NCBI GenBank assembly: GCA_002025645.1
Contig: CP018783.1
Location: 3,286,001 to 3,350,000 of the forward strand
Source: Curtobacterium pusillum
GTDB lineage: Bacteria > Actinomycetota > Actinomycetes > Actinomycetales > Microbacteriaceae
Direction of reading: 5' to 3'
Length of the DNA: 64,000 nucleotides
The position numbers and the translations under genes were made by a program. The notes beneath the pieces were generated by a model. The model was not told where the DNA came from and ran no database searches. It was given only the letters and a program-made list of their open reading frames with translations. Positions 25,659 through 33,793 of the stretch are shown here, in pieces; positions within the stretch are counted from its first letter, which is position 1, and each line of letters begins with the position of its first letter.

Positions 25659-27098
25659 TCAGAGCTTGAACGTCGCCTTCGGGATGTCCGACACGATGCG
25701 CTGCGCGGTACGGACGGCGTCCTCCTCGGACAGCTCGTGCGTAACGACGAGCGACGCCAGGTACGCAGCGTCCGCCCGGCGGGCCATGTCGTGCCGCGCC
25801 GGGATCGAGCAGTACGCCCGGGTGTCGTCGATGAACCCCGAGGTCTTCGTGAACGACGCCGAGTCCGTGATGGCGGCCCGGTACCGTCCGATCGCCGCGG
25901 GGGTGTCGATGAACCACCAGGGAGCGCCGGCGTACACGGCGGGGTAGAACCCGGCGAGCGGGCCGATCTCGCGGGAGAACACGGTCTCGTCGACGGTGAA
26001 GAGCACGAGGTGGAAGCCGGGCGCGGTGCCGAAGGACTCCAGCAGGGGTCGCAGCGGCTCGGTGAACGACCCGACCGCGGGCAGGTCGTGCCCGGTGTCC
26101 GGCCCGAAGCGCTCGAGCGTCGGCGCGTGGTGGTTCCGGTGCACCCCGGGGTGGAGCTGCATGACGAGGCCGTCCTCGACGCTCATCTCGGCCCAGCGGT
26201 AGAGCATGTCGTGCCGGTACACGACGGCCTCCGCGGCGGTCACGCCTTCCGGACCCGAAAGCGCGGCCGCGTGGATCCGCGAGCGCTCCGTCGCCGACAA
26301 CGGTGCCGATCCGGCGTCGAGCACTCCGGTGTCGGTGGCCGTCGCGCCGTGCTGGATGAAGTACTGGCGACGTGCGCGCAGAGCCGCCAACAGCCCGTCG
26401 TGGGTTCCCGTGTCGATGCCGGCGGCCTCACCGATCGACGCGACCACGTGCCTCCAGTCCGGTCCCGACGGGTCGAACACGGCGTCCGCGCGGAACGTGG
26501 GGACCACCCGGCCGGTGAAGGTGGGGTCCGCCGCGAGCCGCGCGTGCGCGGCGAGGTCCGCGGTGGGGGCGTCGGTGGTCGCGAGGACCTCGATGCCGAA
26601 GGCGTCGAACAGGGCGCGCGGACGGAACGCCGGCGAGGCCAGCAGGCCCGCGATGTGGTCGTACTGCGCGTCCGCGTTCGCGGCCGACGGCTGCTCCGTC
26701 AGCCCGAAGACGTTGTGCAGCTCCGTCTCGAACCAGTAGCGGACGGGGGTCCCGAGGAAGTCGTCCCAGTGCTCGGCCAGGTTCCGCCAGATGGACCTGC
26801 CTGGAGGCACGGTGCCGGTTCCGGACAGGTCGACGCGACCCAGCGCCTCCAGTCCGACACCGTTCGCGTGCAGGAGCCGCAGGACGTAGTGGTCCGGCGT
26901 GATGAGCAGCGACGCGGGGTCCTCGAACGGCTGGTCGTCCGCGATGAGCGAGGCGTCGACGTGGCCGTGGGGGGAGATGATCGGCGCGTCCTTGACGGCG
27001 TCGTAGACCGTGCGGGCGACCGCGCGCGCTCCCGGGTCGGCGGCGAAGAGCCGGTCGGGGTGCGGGGCGAGCGGGGTGGCGGTGCTGGTACGGGTCAT
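25659..27098 (-). CDS. uxaC: Glucuronate isomerase
   Basis: A 479-residue uronate isomerase of the amidohydrolase superfamily that converts D-glucuronate to D-fructuronate (and galacturonate to tagaturonate). Metal and substrate motifs are IISPHGHVDASLIADDQPF, VLATTDAPTADL, VMQLHPGVHRNHHAPTLERFG (His-rich), and SFTKTSGFIDDTRAY. The ATG at 27098 is supported by GGAG on the minus strand (GTCCTGAAGGAGTCGACG). It lies downstream of the lacI-type gene on the same strand, 11 bp away. Residues at about 26800-26853 are encoded by DNA resembling the dispersed palindrome. Confidence 0.96.
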   Translation of the reverse strand: MTRTSTATPLAPHPDRLFAADPGARAVARTVYDAVKDAPIISPHGHVDASLIADDQPFEDPASLLITPDHYVLRLLHANGVGLEALGRVDLSGTGTVPPGRSIWRNLAEHWDDFLGTPVRYWFETELHNVFGLTEQPSAANADAQYDHIAGLLASPAFRPRALFDAFGIEVLATTDAPTADLAAHARLAADPTFTGRVVPTFRADAVFDPSGPDWRHVVASIGEAAGIDTGTHDGLLAALRARRQYFIQHGATATDTGVLDAGSAPLSATERSRIHAAALSGPEGVTAAEAVVYRHDMLYRWAEMSVEDGLVMQLHPGVHRNHHAPTLERFGPDTGHDLPAVGSFTEPLRPLLESFGTAPGFHLVLFTVDETVFSREIGPLAGFYPAVYAGAPWWFIDTPAAIGRYRAAITDSASFTKTSGFIDDTRAYCSIPARHDMARRADAAYLASLVVTHELSEEDAVRTAQRIVSDIPKATFKL

Positions 27099-27109
27099 CG
27101 TCGACTCCT

Positions 27110-28147
27110 TCAGGACGGGTACGGGGCGGGCGCGGGGCCGGTGGACTCGCGCACGGTCAGGTGGGTGGGCAGGGCGACGGCGCCGCTCATGTGCTCACCG
27201 GGCAGTTCCTCGGCGGGGATCGCGCCGAGTCGGCCGAGCAGCATGCGGATCGCGACCCGGCCGGCACGCTCGATGGGCGACGTCATGGTGGTGAGCGGCG
27301 GGTTGCAGAAGTCGGCTCCGAAGATGTCGTCGCAGCCGACGATGCTCATGTCCTCGGGGACGCGGACGCCGCGCTCCCGGAGCCGGGCGAGCATGCCGAT
27401 CGCGATGAGGTCGTTGAAGGCGATGCAGGCGGTCGCCCCGGCGTGCACGGCGGCGTCGGCGGCGGCCGCTCCGGAGTCGACGAACGGCGCGTGCGGTCCG
27501 ACGCGGGCGACCCGTACGCCGAGCCGCTTGGCGACGCGCACGAGTGCCTTCCAGCGGCGCTCGTTCGACCACGAGCTGTCCGGACCGGCGACGTAGAGGA
27601 TGTCCCGGTGTCCGAGCGACACCAGGTGCTGTACGGCCTGCTCGACCCCGCCGGGGGTGTCGATCAGGACGGACGGGACCCCGGCGGGCCGGCGGTTCAC
27701 GACGACGAGCGGGGTGCGTTCGGCGAACCGGGCGATCTGTGCGTCGGAGAGTCGCGACGCGGTGAGCACGGCGCCGTCGGCCTTCCCGGCGATCGCGCTG
27801 AGGGCGGCCATCTCGGCGTCGGCGGACTCCTCGGTGTCGACGAGCAGTTGCGTCCACCCGGCGCCGGCGAGCTGGTGCTGGGTGCCACGGATGACGTCGA
27901 AGTAGAAGGGGTTCGTGATGTCGGACACCAGGACGGCGACCGCACGGGTCCGCCCGGACGTGAGCGCCCGCGCCTGCGAGTTCGGGACGTAACCGAGTTC
28001 GCGGGCCGCCTGCTGGATGCGCTGCTGCGTGGTGTGGTTGACCCGGTCGGGGAGGGACAGCGCGCGGGACACGGTCGACGGGGCCACACCGGTCGCGTCG
28101 GCGATGTCGCGGATGGTCACCCGCCGGGCGGTGTCGGTGTCGGTCAC
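27110..28147 (-). CDS. LacI-family transcriptional regulator
   Basis: A 345-residue repressor with an N-terminal LacI helix-turn-helix (TIRDIADATGVAPSTVSRAL) and hinge helix (GYVPNSQARALTSGRT), then a periplasmic-binding-protein-like ligand domain starting AVAVLVSDITNPFY. The C-terminal domain keeps CIAFNDLIAIGMLARLRERG and MSIVGCDDIFGADF. The GTG at 28147 has GGAGGAC just upstream. It lies between uxaC and the divergent ABC operon, with a 36-bp concentric palindrome in the gap. It probably represses both directions until a uronate or its catabolite binds. Confidence 0.95.
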   Translation of the reverse strand: MTDTDTARRVTIRDIADATGVAPSTVSRALSLPDRVNHTTQQRIQQAARELGYVPNSQARALTSGRTRAVAVLVSDITNPFYFDVIRGTQHQLAGAGWTQLLVDTEESADAEMAALSAIAGKADGAVLTASRLSDAQIARFAERTPLVVVNRRPAGVPSVLIDTPGGVEQAVQHLVSLGHRDILYVAGPDSSWSNERRWKALVRVAKRLGVRVARVGPHAPFVDSGAAAADAAVHAGATACIAFNDLIAIGMLARLRERGVRVPEDMSIVGCDDIFGADFCNPPLTTMTSPIERAGRVAIRMLLGRLGAIPAEELPGEHMSGAVALPTHLTVRESTGPAPAPYPS

Positions 28148-28204
28148 GTGTCCTCCGTCTACGTCGGCGCCGCGGTGCGCCGATGCAGTGAACGTAGGCC
28201 GATC

Positions 28205-28240
28205 TGGCAACAAGTGGCAACCGGTTGCCGGATGTTGCCA
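28205..28240. promoter_or_regulatory. 36-bp concentric LacI-type operator
   Basis: A central perfect palindrome GGCAACCGGTTGCC (28216-28229) is flanked symmetrically by TGGCAAC (28205-28211) and GTTGCCA (28234-28240), all centred at 28222.5. Half sites repeat every 10 bp, about one helical turn. The TTGCCA hexamers at both edges could serve as -35 elements for lacI (leftward) and the ABC operon (rightward), which would make it a repressor site. Confidence 0.75.
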
Positions 28241-28336
28241 TGACGGGAACAGTGGTGTCACGCCGGGGGCACGACCACCCGGCACCCGGGACGCAGCGTC
28301 GCTCCCGGGTGGAGGTCTCGAGGAGGAAACCCCCGC

Positions 28337-29695
28337 ATGAGCACAGGAAGACTCAGGACACGCACCCTGATCGGTGCCGTGGCCGTGGTCGCCCTCACCG
28401 CGCTGTCCCTGCAGGGGTGCGCCGTGGTGAACGGCAGCGGTGACGACCCGAACACCCTCCGCGTCATGATGGGCGCGGACACCACCTACCCCAAGGAACG
28501 CAAGCAGTGGCAGCAGGACGTCGCCGCCGAGTTCGAGCGCACCACCGGGGCGAAGGTCCAGTGGGAGACGTACTCCTCCGCGCAGGAGGAGCTGACCGCC
28601 ATCCAGACGAGCGTCATCTCCGGGCAGGGCCCCGACGTGTACGCCATCGGCAGCACGTTCACCCCCACCGCCTACGCCACCGGCGCCTTCGTCGAGATGG
28701 ACGCGAAGGACTGGAAGGCGGTCGGCGGCAAGGACCAGTTCGACCCGGCGTCCTTCGGCATCTCGGGTCCGAGCAGCTCGAAGCAGATCGGGATCCCGTT
28801 CGCCAGCCGTCCGTTCGTGATGGCCGTGAACAAGGACCTGCTCGCCGATGCAGGGATCACCGAGATGCCGACGACGTGGGACCAGCTCACCGCGGACGCG
28901 AAGGCCACCACCACGGGTGACCGGCACGGCCTGGCGATCGCCTACGCGGACGGCTTCGACCCGTGGAAGTTCGTCTGGGGCATGGCACAGAACGCCGGGA
29001 ACACCATCGTGTCGAAGAGCGGCAAGGCCGAGATCGACACGAAGGCCGTCGAGAACGCCTACCGCACCTACTTCGACTGGGTCACGAAGGACGGCGTCGT
29101 CGACAAGGCCGCGATCGGGTGGAACAACGCCCAGGCCCTCGCGCAGTTCACCGAGGGCAAGGCCGCGTTCTTCCCGATGACGACGACCACCGCGATCAAC
29201 TCGTTCAAGAACACGCCCGTCGACGGCAAGTACGAGTTCGCCCTGCTGCCGACGGTCCCACCGGGAGCAAGTGAACGGCCGGCTGACGGCATCGAGGCCG
29301 CGAGCATCCTCTCCGGCGACAACTGGGTGGTGGCGGACTACGGCACGAAGCAGGACCTGTCGTTCGACTTCATCAAGCAGCTCAGCACGCCGAAGGCGCA
29401 GCTCGAGTACTACAAGCTCTTCGGCAACCTGCCGACGAACACCGACGCCGCGGCCCAGCTCGCGGCGGCGAACCCGCAGCTCAAGCCGATCATCGACGCC
29501 GGGAAGCTCTCGAAGCCGACCGCCTTCACCGGTGCCTGGTCGGACATCCAGCTCTCGCTCGTGGACGTCGTCGTCCAGTCCATCCCGTCGCTGAAGAGCG
29601 GCGAGGTGACCGACGACCAGCTCCGGAAGCGGCTGCAGGACGCCCAGAAGGACGCCCAGTCCACGCTCGACCGGCAGAAGAACGGAGGCCTGTGA
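28337..29695 (+). CDS. ABC transporter sugar-binding lipoprotein
   Basis: A 452-residue family 1 extracellular solute-binding protein. The signal peptide has a basic start (MSTGRLRTRT), a hydrophobic core and a lipobox ending SLQGC, with Cys-28 the predicted lipidation site. The mature protein shows typical features (FERTTGAKVQWE, GQGPDVYAIGS, VNKDLLADAGITEMPTTWDQ). GAGGAGGA precedes the ATG. It overlaps the first permease by ATGA. Location next to uxaC and a uronate operon suggests a uronate or uronate-containing oligosaccharide as ligand. Confidence 0.95.
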   Translation: MSTGRLRTRTLIGAVAVVALTALSLQGCAVVNGSGDDPNTLRVMMGADTTYPKERKQWQQDVAAEFERTTGAKVQWETYSSAQEELTAIQTSVISGQGPDVYAIGSTFTPTAYATGAFVEMDAKDWKAVGGKDQFDPASFGISGPSSSKQIGIPFASRPFVMAVNKDLLADAGITEMPTTWDQLTADAKATTTGDRHGLAIAYADGFDPWKFVWGMAQNAGNTIVSKSGKAEIDTKAVENAYRTYFDWVTKDGVVDKAAIGWNNAQALAQFTEGKAAFFPMTTTTAINSFKNTPVDGKYEFALLPTVPPGASERPADGIEAASILSGDNWVVADYGTKQDLSFDFIKQLSTPKAQLEYYKLFGNLPTNTDAAAQLAAANPQLKPIIDAGKLSKPTAFTGAWSDIQLSLVDVVVQSIPSLKSGEVTDDQLRKRLQDAQKDAQSTLDRQKNGGL

Positions 29696-30726
29696 TGACG
29701 CAGGTCCAGACACCCGCGCCGCGCGCGGCCGAGCAGCACGGCCGCGAGGTCCGTCCGCACGGGAAGACCCCGCTGTACAAGCGTGAGCGTCCGCTCTGGA
29801 TGCTCCTGCCCGGCGGCGTCCTCATGCTCGCCGTCATCGTCGTGCCGCTCCTGGTGGGCGTGTACATCGCGATGCTCGACCTCGACCAGTACACGCTGCG
29901 CCAGTGGTTCAGCGCCCCGTTCATCGGGTTCGCGAACTTCGCCGAGGCCTTCACCGACTCGCCGCTGCTCCACTCGATCTGGATCTCGGTGTCGCTGTCG
30001 GTGCTCGTCACCGCGGTCACCGTGCCGATCGGGGTCGCCGCGGCGATCTCCACCCAGAACCGGTTCCCCGGCCGCGGACTCGTCCGGTCGATCTACCTCA
30101 TCCCGTACGTGCTCCCGGCGTTCGTCGTCGGCACGTTCTTCCGGACCATGCTCCAGCCGCAGGGCGTCGTGAACTCGATCCTGCACACCGACGTGCTCTG
30201 GCTGAACGGCTCGGCGTCGTACTGGGCGCTCGCCGGCGTGATGATCTGGACGAGCTGGCCGTTCGTCTACCTGCTCTCCCTCGCCGGACTGCAGGCCGTC
30301 GACAACGAGGTGCACGAGGCCGCCGCGCTCGACGGGGTGACCTGGTGGGCGAAGCTGCGCTACATCATCTTCCCGTACCTGCGCGGACCGCTGTCGCTCG
30401 CGATCATCATCTCGATCCTGCACAACATCAACAACTTCACCCTGCCGTTCGTGCTCTTCGGCATCCCGCTGCCGTCGAGCGTCGAGGTGATGCCCGTCCT
30501 GACGTACATCGCGAGCTTCCAGTCGTTCCGCTTCGGCCTGTCCGCGGCGATGGCGATCTGCTCCCTGGTGATCGTCGCCATCCCGCTGTTCGTCTACCTC
30601 CGGGCCGTCAAGCTCGACACCGGTGACGACGCCGGACCCAACCGGAAGCAGCGCCGTGCCGACCGGCGCACCCTCGCCGCAGCGACCCCGGCCGCTGCCG
30701 CCGACATCGACGGAGCCCGAGCATGA
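29692..30726 (+). CDS. Sugar ABC transporter permease (MalF type)
   Basis: A 344-residue membrane protein with six core transmembrane helices and a cytoplasmic, basic N-terminus (YKRERPLWMLLPGG). The EAA loop that contacts the ATPase is EVHEAAALDGVTWWAKLRYI followed by IFPYLRGPL. The C-terminus is a hydrophilic tail rich in Arg and Ala. It overlaps both neighbours by 4 bp, so the transporter genes are co-translated. No ATPase gene is present in the operon. Confidence 0.95.
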   Translation: MMTQVQTPAPRAAEQHGREVRPHGKTPLYKRERPLWMLLPGGVLMLAVIVVPLLVGVYIAMLDLDQYTLRQWFSAPFIGFANFAEAFTDSPLLHSIWISVSLSVLVTAVTVPIGVAAAISTQNRFPGRGLVRSIYLIPYVLPAFVVGTFFRTMLQPQGVVNSILHTDVLWLNGSASYWALAGVMIWTSWPFVYLLSLAGLQAVDNEVHEAAALDGVTWWAKLRYIIFPYLRGPLSLAIIISILHNINNFTLPFVLFGIPLPSSVEVMPVLTYIASFQSFRFGLSAAMAICSLVIVAIPLFVYLRAVKLDTGDDAGPNRKQRRADRRTLAAATPAAAADIDGARA

Positions 30727-31676
30727 GCGCCTTCACCACCTCGACGCGGACCCGCCCCACCGCGACGCTGACCGAGAGCATCACCGCCGGCGACCGCGGC
30801 CGTCGGCACAAGCGCCCCTACGACACGGACGTCACCCGGCTGCTGCCGCGTTGGCTGCTCGTGACCGTGATCGCCGTCATCATCGCGTTCATCGCGGTGC
30901 CGGTGCTCTACATCCTGTTCGGCTCGGTGAACTCCGACGTCGCGGTCGCCCGCGGTGAGTACTTCCCCTCCGAGTTCACGCTGTCCAACTACGTCAACAT
31001 CTGGTCGACGGTCGCGCTCGGGTCCGGACTGGTCAACAGCATCCTGACCGCCGGTGCCGTCGCCGTCGCGAGCGCCGCGCTCGCCGTGTCGACCGCGTAC
31101 GTGCTCGTCCGCTTCCGGTTCCTCGGGCGCCTGACGTTCCTCCGCGGACTCCTCGCGCTGCAGTCCATCCCGGGCACCCTGCTGCTCCTGCCCGTGTTCG
31201 TGGTGTTCTCGAACATCGCCAGCGCGACGGGTGTGCAGATCATCGGGACGCGCTGGGGCCTGTTCGTCACGTACCTGACGTTCGCCCTGCCGTTCTCGAC
31301 CTGGGTGATGGTCACGTACCTCCGCGGCCTGCCGAAGGAGCTCGAGGAAGCAGCCCGCATCGACGGTGCGTCCTCGACGAAGATCCTCACGAAGATCGTC
31401 CTGCCGCTGTCGTGGCCGGGCATCGTCGTGTCGGCGATCTTCGCGTTCCTGCTCGGCTGGAACGACGTCCTGTTCTCGACGATCATGACGACCCCGAACA
31501 CCCGCACGGTGGCGGTCGTCCTGCAGGTCCTCGGCACCACGCAGGAGGGCGGTGCCGTCCCGATCTACGGCCAGATGATGGCCGCCTCGATCGTCTGCGC
31601 GGTCCCGGTCGTCGCCCTCTACCTGATCTTCCAGCGCTACCTGGTCGGCGGTCTCACCGCCGGCTCCGTCAAGTAG
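30723..31676 (+). CDS. Carbohydrate ABC transporter permease (MalG type)
   Basis: A 317-residue second permease with six transmembrane helices and the EAA loop ELEEAARIDGASSTKILTKI then VLPLSWPGIV. A periplasmic segment after helix 1 (YFPSEFTLSNYVNIWSTV) is typical of MalG-like subunits. It begins with ATGA overlap on the previous permease. The ATPase is probably a shared MsiK-type protein encoded elsewhere, as in many Actinobacteria; that is inference from its absence. Confidence 0.95.
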   Translation: MSAFTTSTRTRPTATLTESITAGDRGRRHKRPYDTDVTRLLPRWLLVTVIAVIIAFIAVPVLYILFGSVNSDVAVARGEYFPSEFTLSNYVNIWSTVALGSGLVNSILTAGAVAVASAALAVSTAYVLVRFRFLGRLTFLRGLLALQSIPGTLLLLPVFVVFSNIASATGVQIIGTRWGLFVTYLTFALPFSTWVMVTYLRGLPKELEEAARIDGASSTKILTKIVLPLSWPGIVVSAIFAFLLGWNDVLFSTIMTTPNTRTVAVVLQVLGTTQEGGAVPIYGQMMAASIVCAVPVVALYLIFQRYLVGGLTAGSVK

Positions 31677-31678
31677 CG

Positions 31679-31705
31679 CTGTGGAGTCCGCGGACTTGTC
31701 CACAG
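31679..31705. terminator. Hairpin after the permease genes
   Basis: CTGTGGA and TCCACAG form a 7-bp stem around an inner palindrome GTCCGCGGAC. It is followed at once by a dispersed palindrome (31711-31746), so two hairpins separate transport from catabolic genes and may dampen readthrough. It contains TTGTCCACA, which resembles a DnaA box, but a single copy in this setting is not meaningful. Confidence 0.5.
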
Positions 31706-31710
31706 ACCGA

Positions 31711-31746
31711 CTGGAGGCGCGGTGCCAGCCCGCCCCGCGCCTCCAG
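31711..31746. repeat. Dispersed GC-rich palindrome, copy 3
   Basis: Perfect arms CTGGAGGCGCGG (31711-31722) and CCGCGCCTCCAG (31735-31746). It lies inside what otherwise looks like one operon, 24 bp before the next start codon. Confidence 0.85.
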
Positions 31747-31769
31747 ACTGCCTTCATGAAGGGAATGCA

Positions 31770-32606
31770 ATGACCCAGCTCAGTTGGGAGCTCTCCGGCT
31801 TCGGCGACGAGATCGACGCCGATCCCGCGATCCAGGTCGCGGTCCTCCAGGCGCTGGGCGCCAGCGCCATCGAGGTCCGCAGCGCCTGGGGCGTGAACGT
31901 CGTCGACCTCGACGAGGACCAGCGCGCCGGCCTCCACCGCCTGTTCGAGGAACGCGGGCAGACCGTCTCCGCGATCGCCTCACCGATCGGCAAGGTCGCC
32001 GTCGACGAGCCCGTCGAGCACGAGGTCGAACGACTCGGCCGGGCGATCGCCGCCGCGCACGCGCTCGGCACCACGAACATCCGGATCTTCTCGTTCTACT
32101 TCGAGGGACGCCAGCCCGATGCCGTCCGCGACGACGTCCTCGTCCGGATGCGTGCCCTCGCCGACCTCGCCGAGCGCGAGGGCGTCACGCTGCTGCACGA
32201 GAACGAGAAGGACATCTACGGCGACGTCCCCGAGCGCGTGCTCGACATCGTCGAGAGCGTCGGGTCCTCGGCGCTCCGCCTGGCGTGGGACAACGCGAAC
32301 TACGTGCAGTGCGGCGTCAAGCCGTTCACCGACGGCTGGGCCCGGCTCGCGCCCTACGTCGACTACCTGCAGGTCAAGGACGCCCTCGCCGCCGACTCCT
32401 CCGTGGTGCCCGCGGGCGAGGGCGACGGCGAGCTCCTGGATACGCTCACCGCGCTCCGCGACGCCGGGTACTCCGGCTACGCCTCGCTCGAGCCGCACCT
32501 CAGCGACTTCACCCACCTCGGCGGGTTCTCCGGTCCCGCGGCCTTCGGTCGCGCCGGCCGCGCCTTCCGGACCCTCACCGACCAGATCGGAGTCACCCTG
32601 CGATGA
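31770..32606 (+). CDS. Sugar phosphate isomerase/epimerase (TIM barrel)
   Basis: A 278-residue xylose-isomerase-like barrel. Likely metal ligands are Glu in TLLHENEKDIYGD, Asp in LAWDNANYVQCG, the VKDA region of DYLQVKDALA and Glu in YASLEPHLSDF. In this superfamily these residues support epimerisation or beta-elimination. ATG 31770 follows GGGA. Its stop overlaps the next start (ATGA), so it forms a coupled set with the Gfo/Idh and second barrel genes. The substrate is unknown; context suggests a keto-uronoside or keto-sugar intermediate. Confidence 0.88.
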   Translation: MTQLSWELSGFGDEIDADPAIQVAVLQALGASAIEVRSAWGVNVVDLDEDQRAGLHRLFEERGQTVSAIASPIGKVAVDEPVEHEVERLGRAIAAAHALGTTNIRIFSFYFEGRQPDAVRDDVLVRMRALADLAEREGVTLLHENEKDIYGDVPERVLDIVESVGSSALRLAWDNANYVQCGVKPFTDGWARLAPYVDYLQVKDALAADSSVVPAGEGDGELLDTLTALRDAGYSGYASLEPHLSDFTHLGGFSGPAAFGRAGRAFRTLTDQIGVTLR

Positions 32607-33793
32607 CCACCCCACTGAAGTTGGCAGTCGTCGGCGCCGGCGTCATCGGACGCCACCACGCCAAGGTCGCCGTCCGCCACCCGGACCTGCAGGTCGTCGC
32701 CCTCGTCGACGCCGTCCCCGCCGCGGCCACGAGCGCCGCCGACGAGATCGAGGCGATGGGCGTCCCCCGTCCGACCACCACCGAGACCATCGAGGAAGCG
32801 ATCGCGCAGACCGACATCGACGTCGTCGCGATCTGCTCACCGTCCGGCATGCACGTGCAGCTGGCGGAGGCCGCCCTGGCCGCCGGCAAGCACGTCGTCA
32901 TCGAGAAGCCGCTCGACACCACGATGCCCCGGGCCCGGCAGATCGCCGCGCTCGCCGCCTCCGCCCGCTCGCGCGGCCTCGTCACGAGCGTCATCAGCCA
33001 GCACCGCTTCGACCCGGCCTCTGCAGCCGTCGCCGCAGCCGCCCACGACGGCGGCTTCGGCACGGTGACCTCGGGCCTGGCGAGCGTCGCCTGGTACCGG
33101 TCGCAGGGCTACTACGACTCCGGCGACTGGCGCGGCACCTGGGCGCTCGACGGCGGCGGTGCGGTGATGAACCAGGGCGTGCACACCGTCGACCTGCTCG
33201 TCTGGGCACTCGGTCGACCGGTGGAGATCTCGGCGCAGACCGGGCTGCTCGCACACGACCGCATCGAGGTCGAGGACACCGCCGTCGCCACCGTCCGGTT
33301 CGCCGGCGGGGCGCTCGGGGTCATCCACTGCACGACCGCGGCGTACCCGGGCCTCTCGGCGCGCTACGCGGTGTACGGCACGCACGGGTCCGCGATCGTC
33401 GACGACGACCGGCTCGCGTACTTCCACATCGCCCCCGACAGCGCGACGCTCGAGTCCGCCTCGACGACCTCGAACGCCTCCGCGGTCGAGGGCGCGGTCG
33501 ACCAGAAGGACCAGGTCGTCCCGCCGGAGCACGTCGTCGGCGGCCCGGCCGAACCCGACCACTTCGCCGCCGGACACGGGCGGCAGTACACCGACATCGT
33601 CGCCGCGATCCGCGATGGCCGTGACCCCGGCGTGACCGTCGACGCAGCCCTCGTGTCCCTCGCCACCGTCCGCGGCCTCTACGTCAGCGCGACGCTCGGC
33701 AAGCCCGTCCGGATCGACGACGTGATCGAGGGCGCGTACGACGACGTCGTCCCCGTCGTCGGCGCACACGCAGCAGAAGGAGCCACACGATGA
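32603..33793 (+). CDS. Gfo/Idh/MocA family oxidoreductase
   Basis: A 396-residue NAD(P)-dependent dehydrogenase. The Rossmann motif is LAVVGAGVIGRHHAKVAV, followed by IDVVAICSPSGMHVQLAEAA, the catalytic lysine motif EKP (HVVIEKPLDT), and GGAVMNQGVHTVDLLVWALG at the substrate site. It is sandwiched between two TIM-barrel genes with ATGA overlaps on both sides, which implies equal synthesis and one shared pathway. It probably oxidises a secondary hydroxyl of a glycoside or sugar acid. Its Rossmann and substrate motifs differ from both Gfo/Idh proteins of the xyl region. Confidence 0.93.
   Translation: MTTPLKLAVVGAGVIGRHHAKVAVRHPDLQVVALVDAVPAAATSAADEIEAMGVPRPTTTETIEEAIAQTDIDVVAICSPSGMHVQLAEAALAAGKHVVIEKPLDTTMPRARQIAALAASARSRGLVTSVISQHRFDPASAAVAAAAHDGGFGTVTSGLASVAWYRSQGYYDSGDWRGTWALDGGGAVMNQGVHTVDLLVWALGRPVEISAQTGLLAHDRIEVEDTAVATVRFAGGALGVIHCTTAAYPGLSARYAVYGTHGSAIVDDDRLAYFHIAPDSATLESASTTSNASAVEGAVDQKDQVVPPEHVVGGPAEPDHFAAGHGRQYTDIVAAIRDGRDPGVTVDAALVSLATVRGLYVSATLGKPVRIDDVIEGAYDDVVPVVGAHAAEGATR

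Noticed and set aside
31696..31705. DnaA-box-like TTGTCCACAG
   Set aside because: Single copy within a hairpin after permease genes; no dnaA/dnaN neighbourhood or AT-rich unwinding region, so no origin is called.
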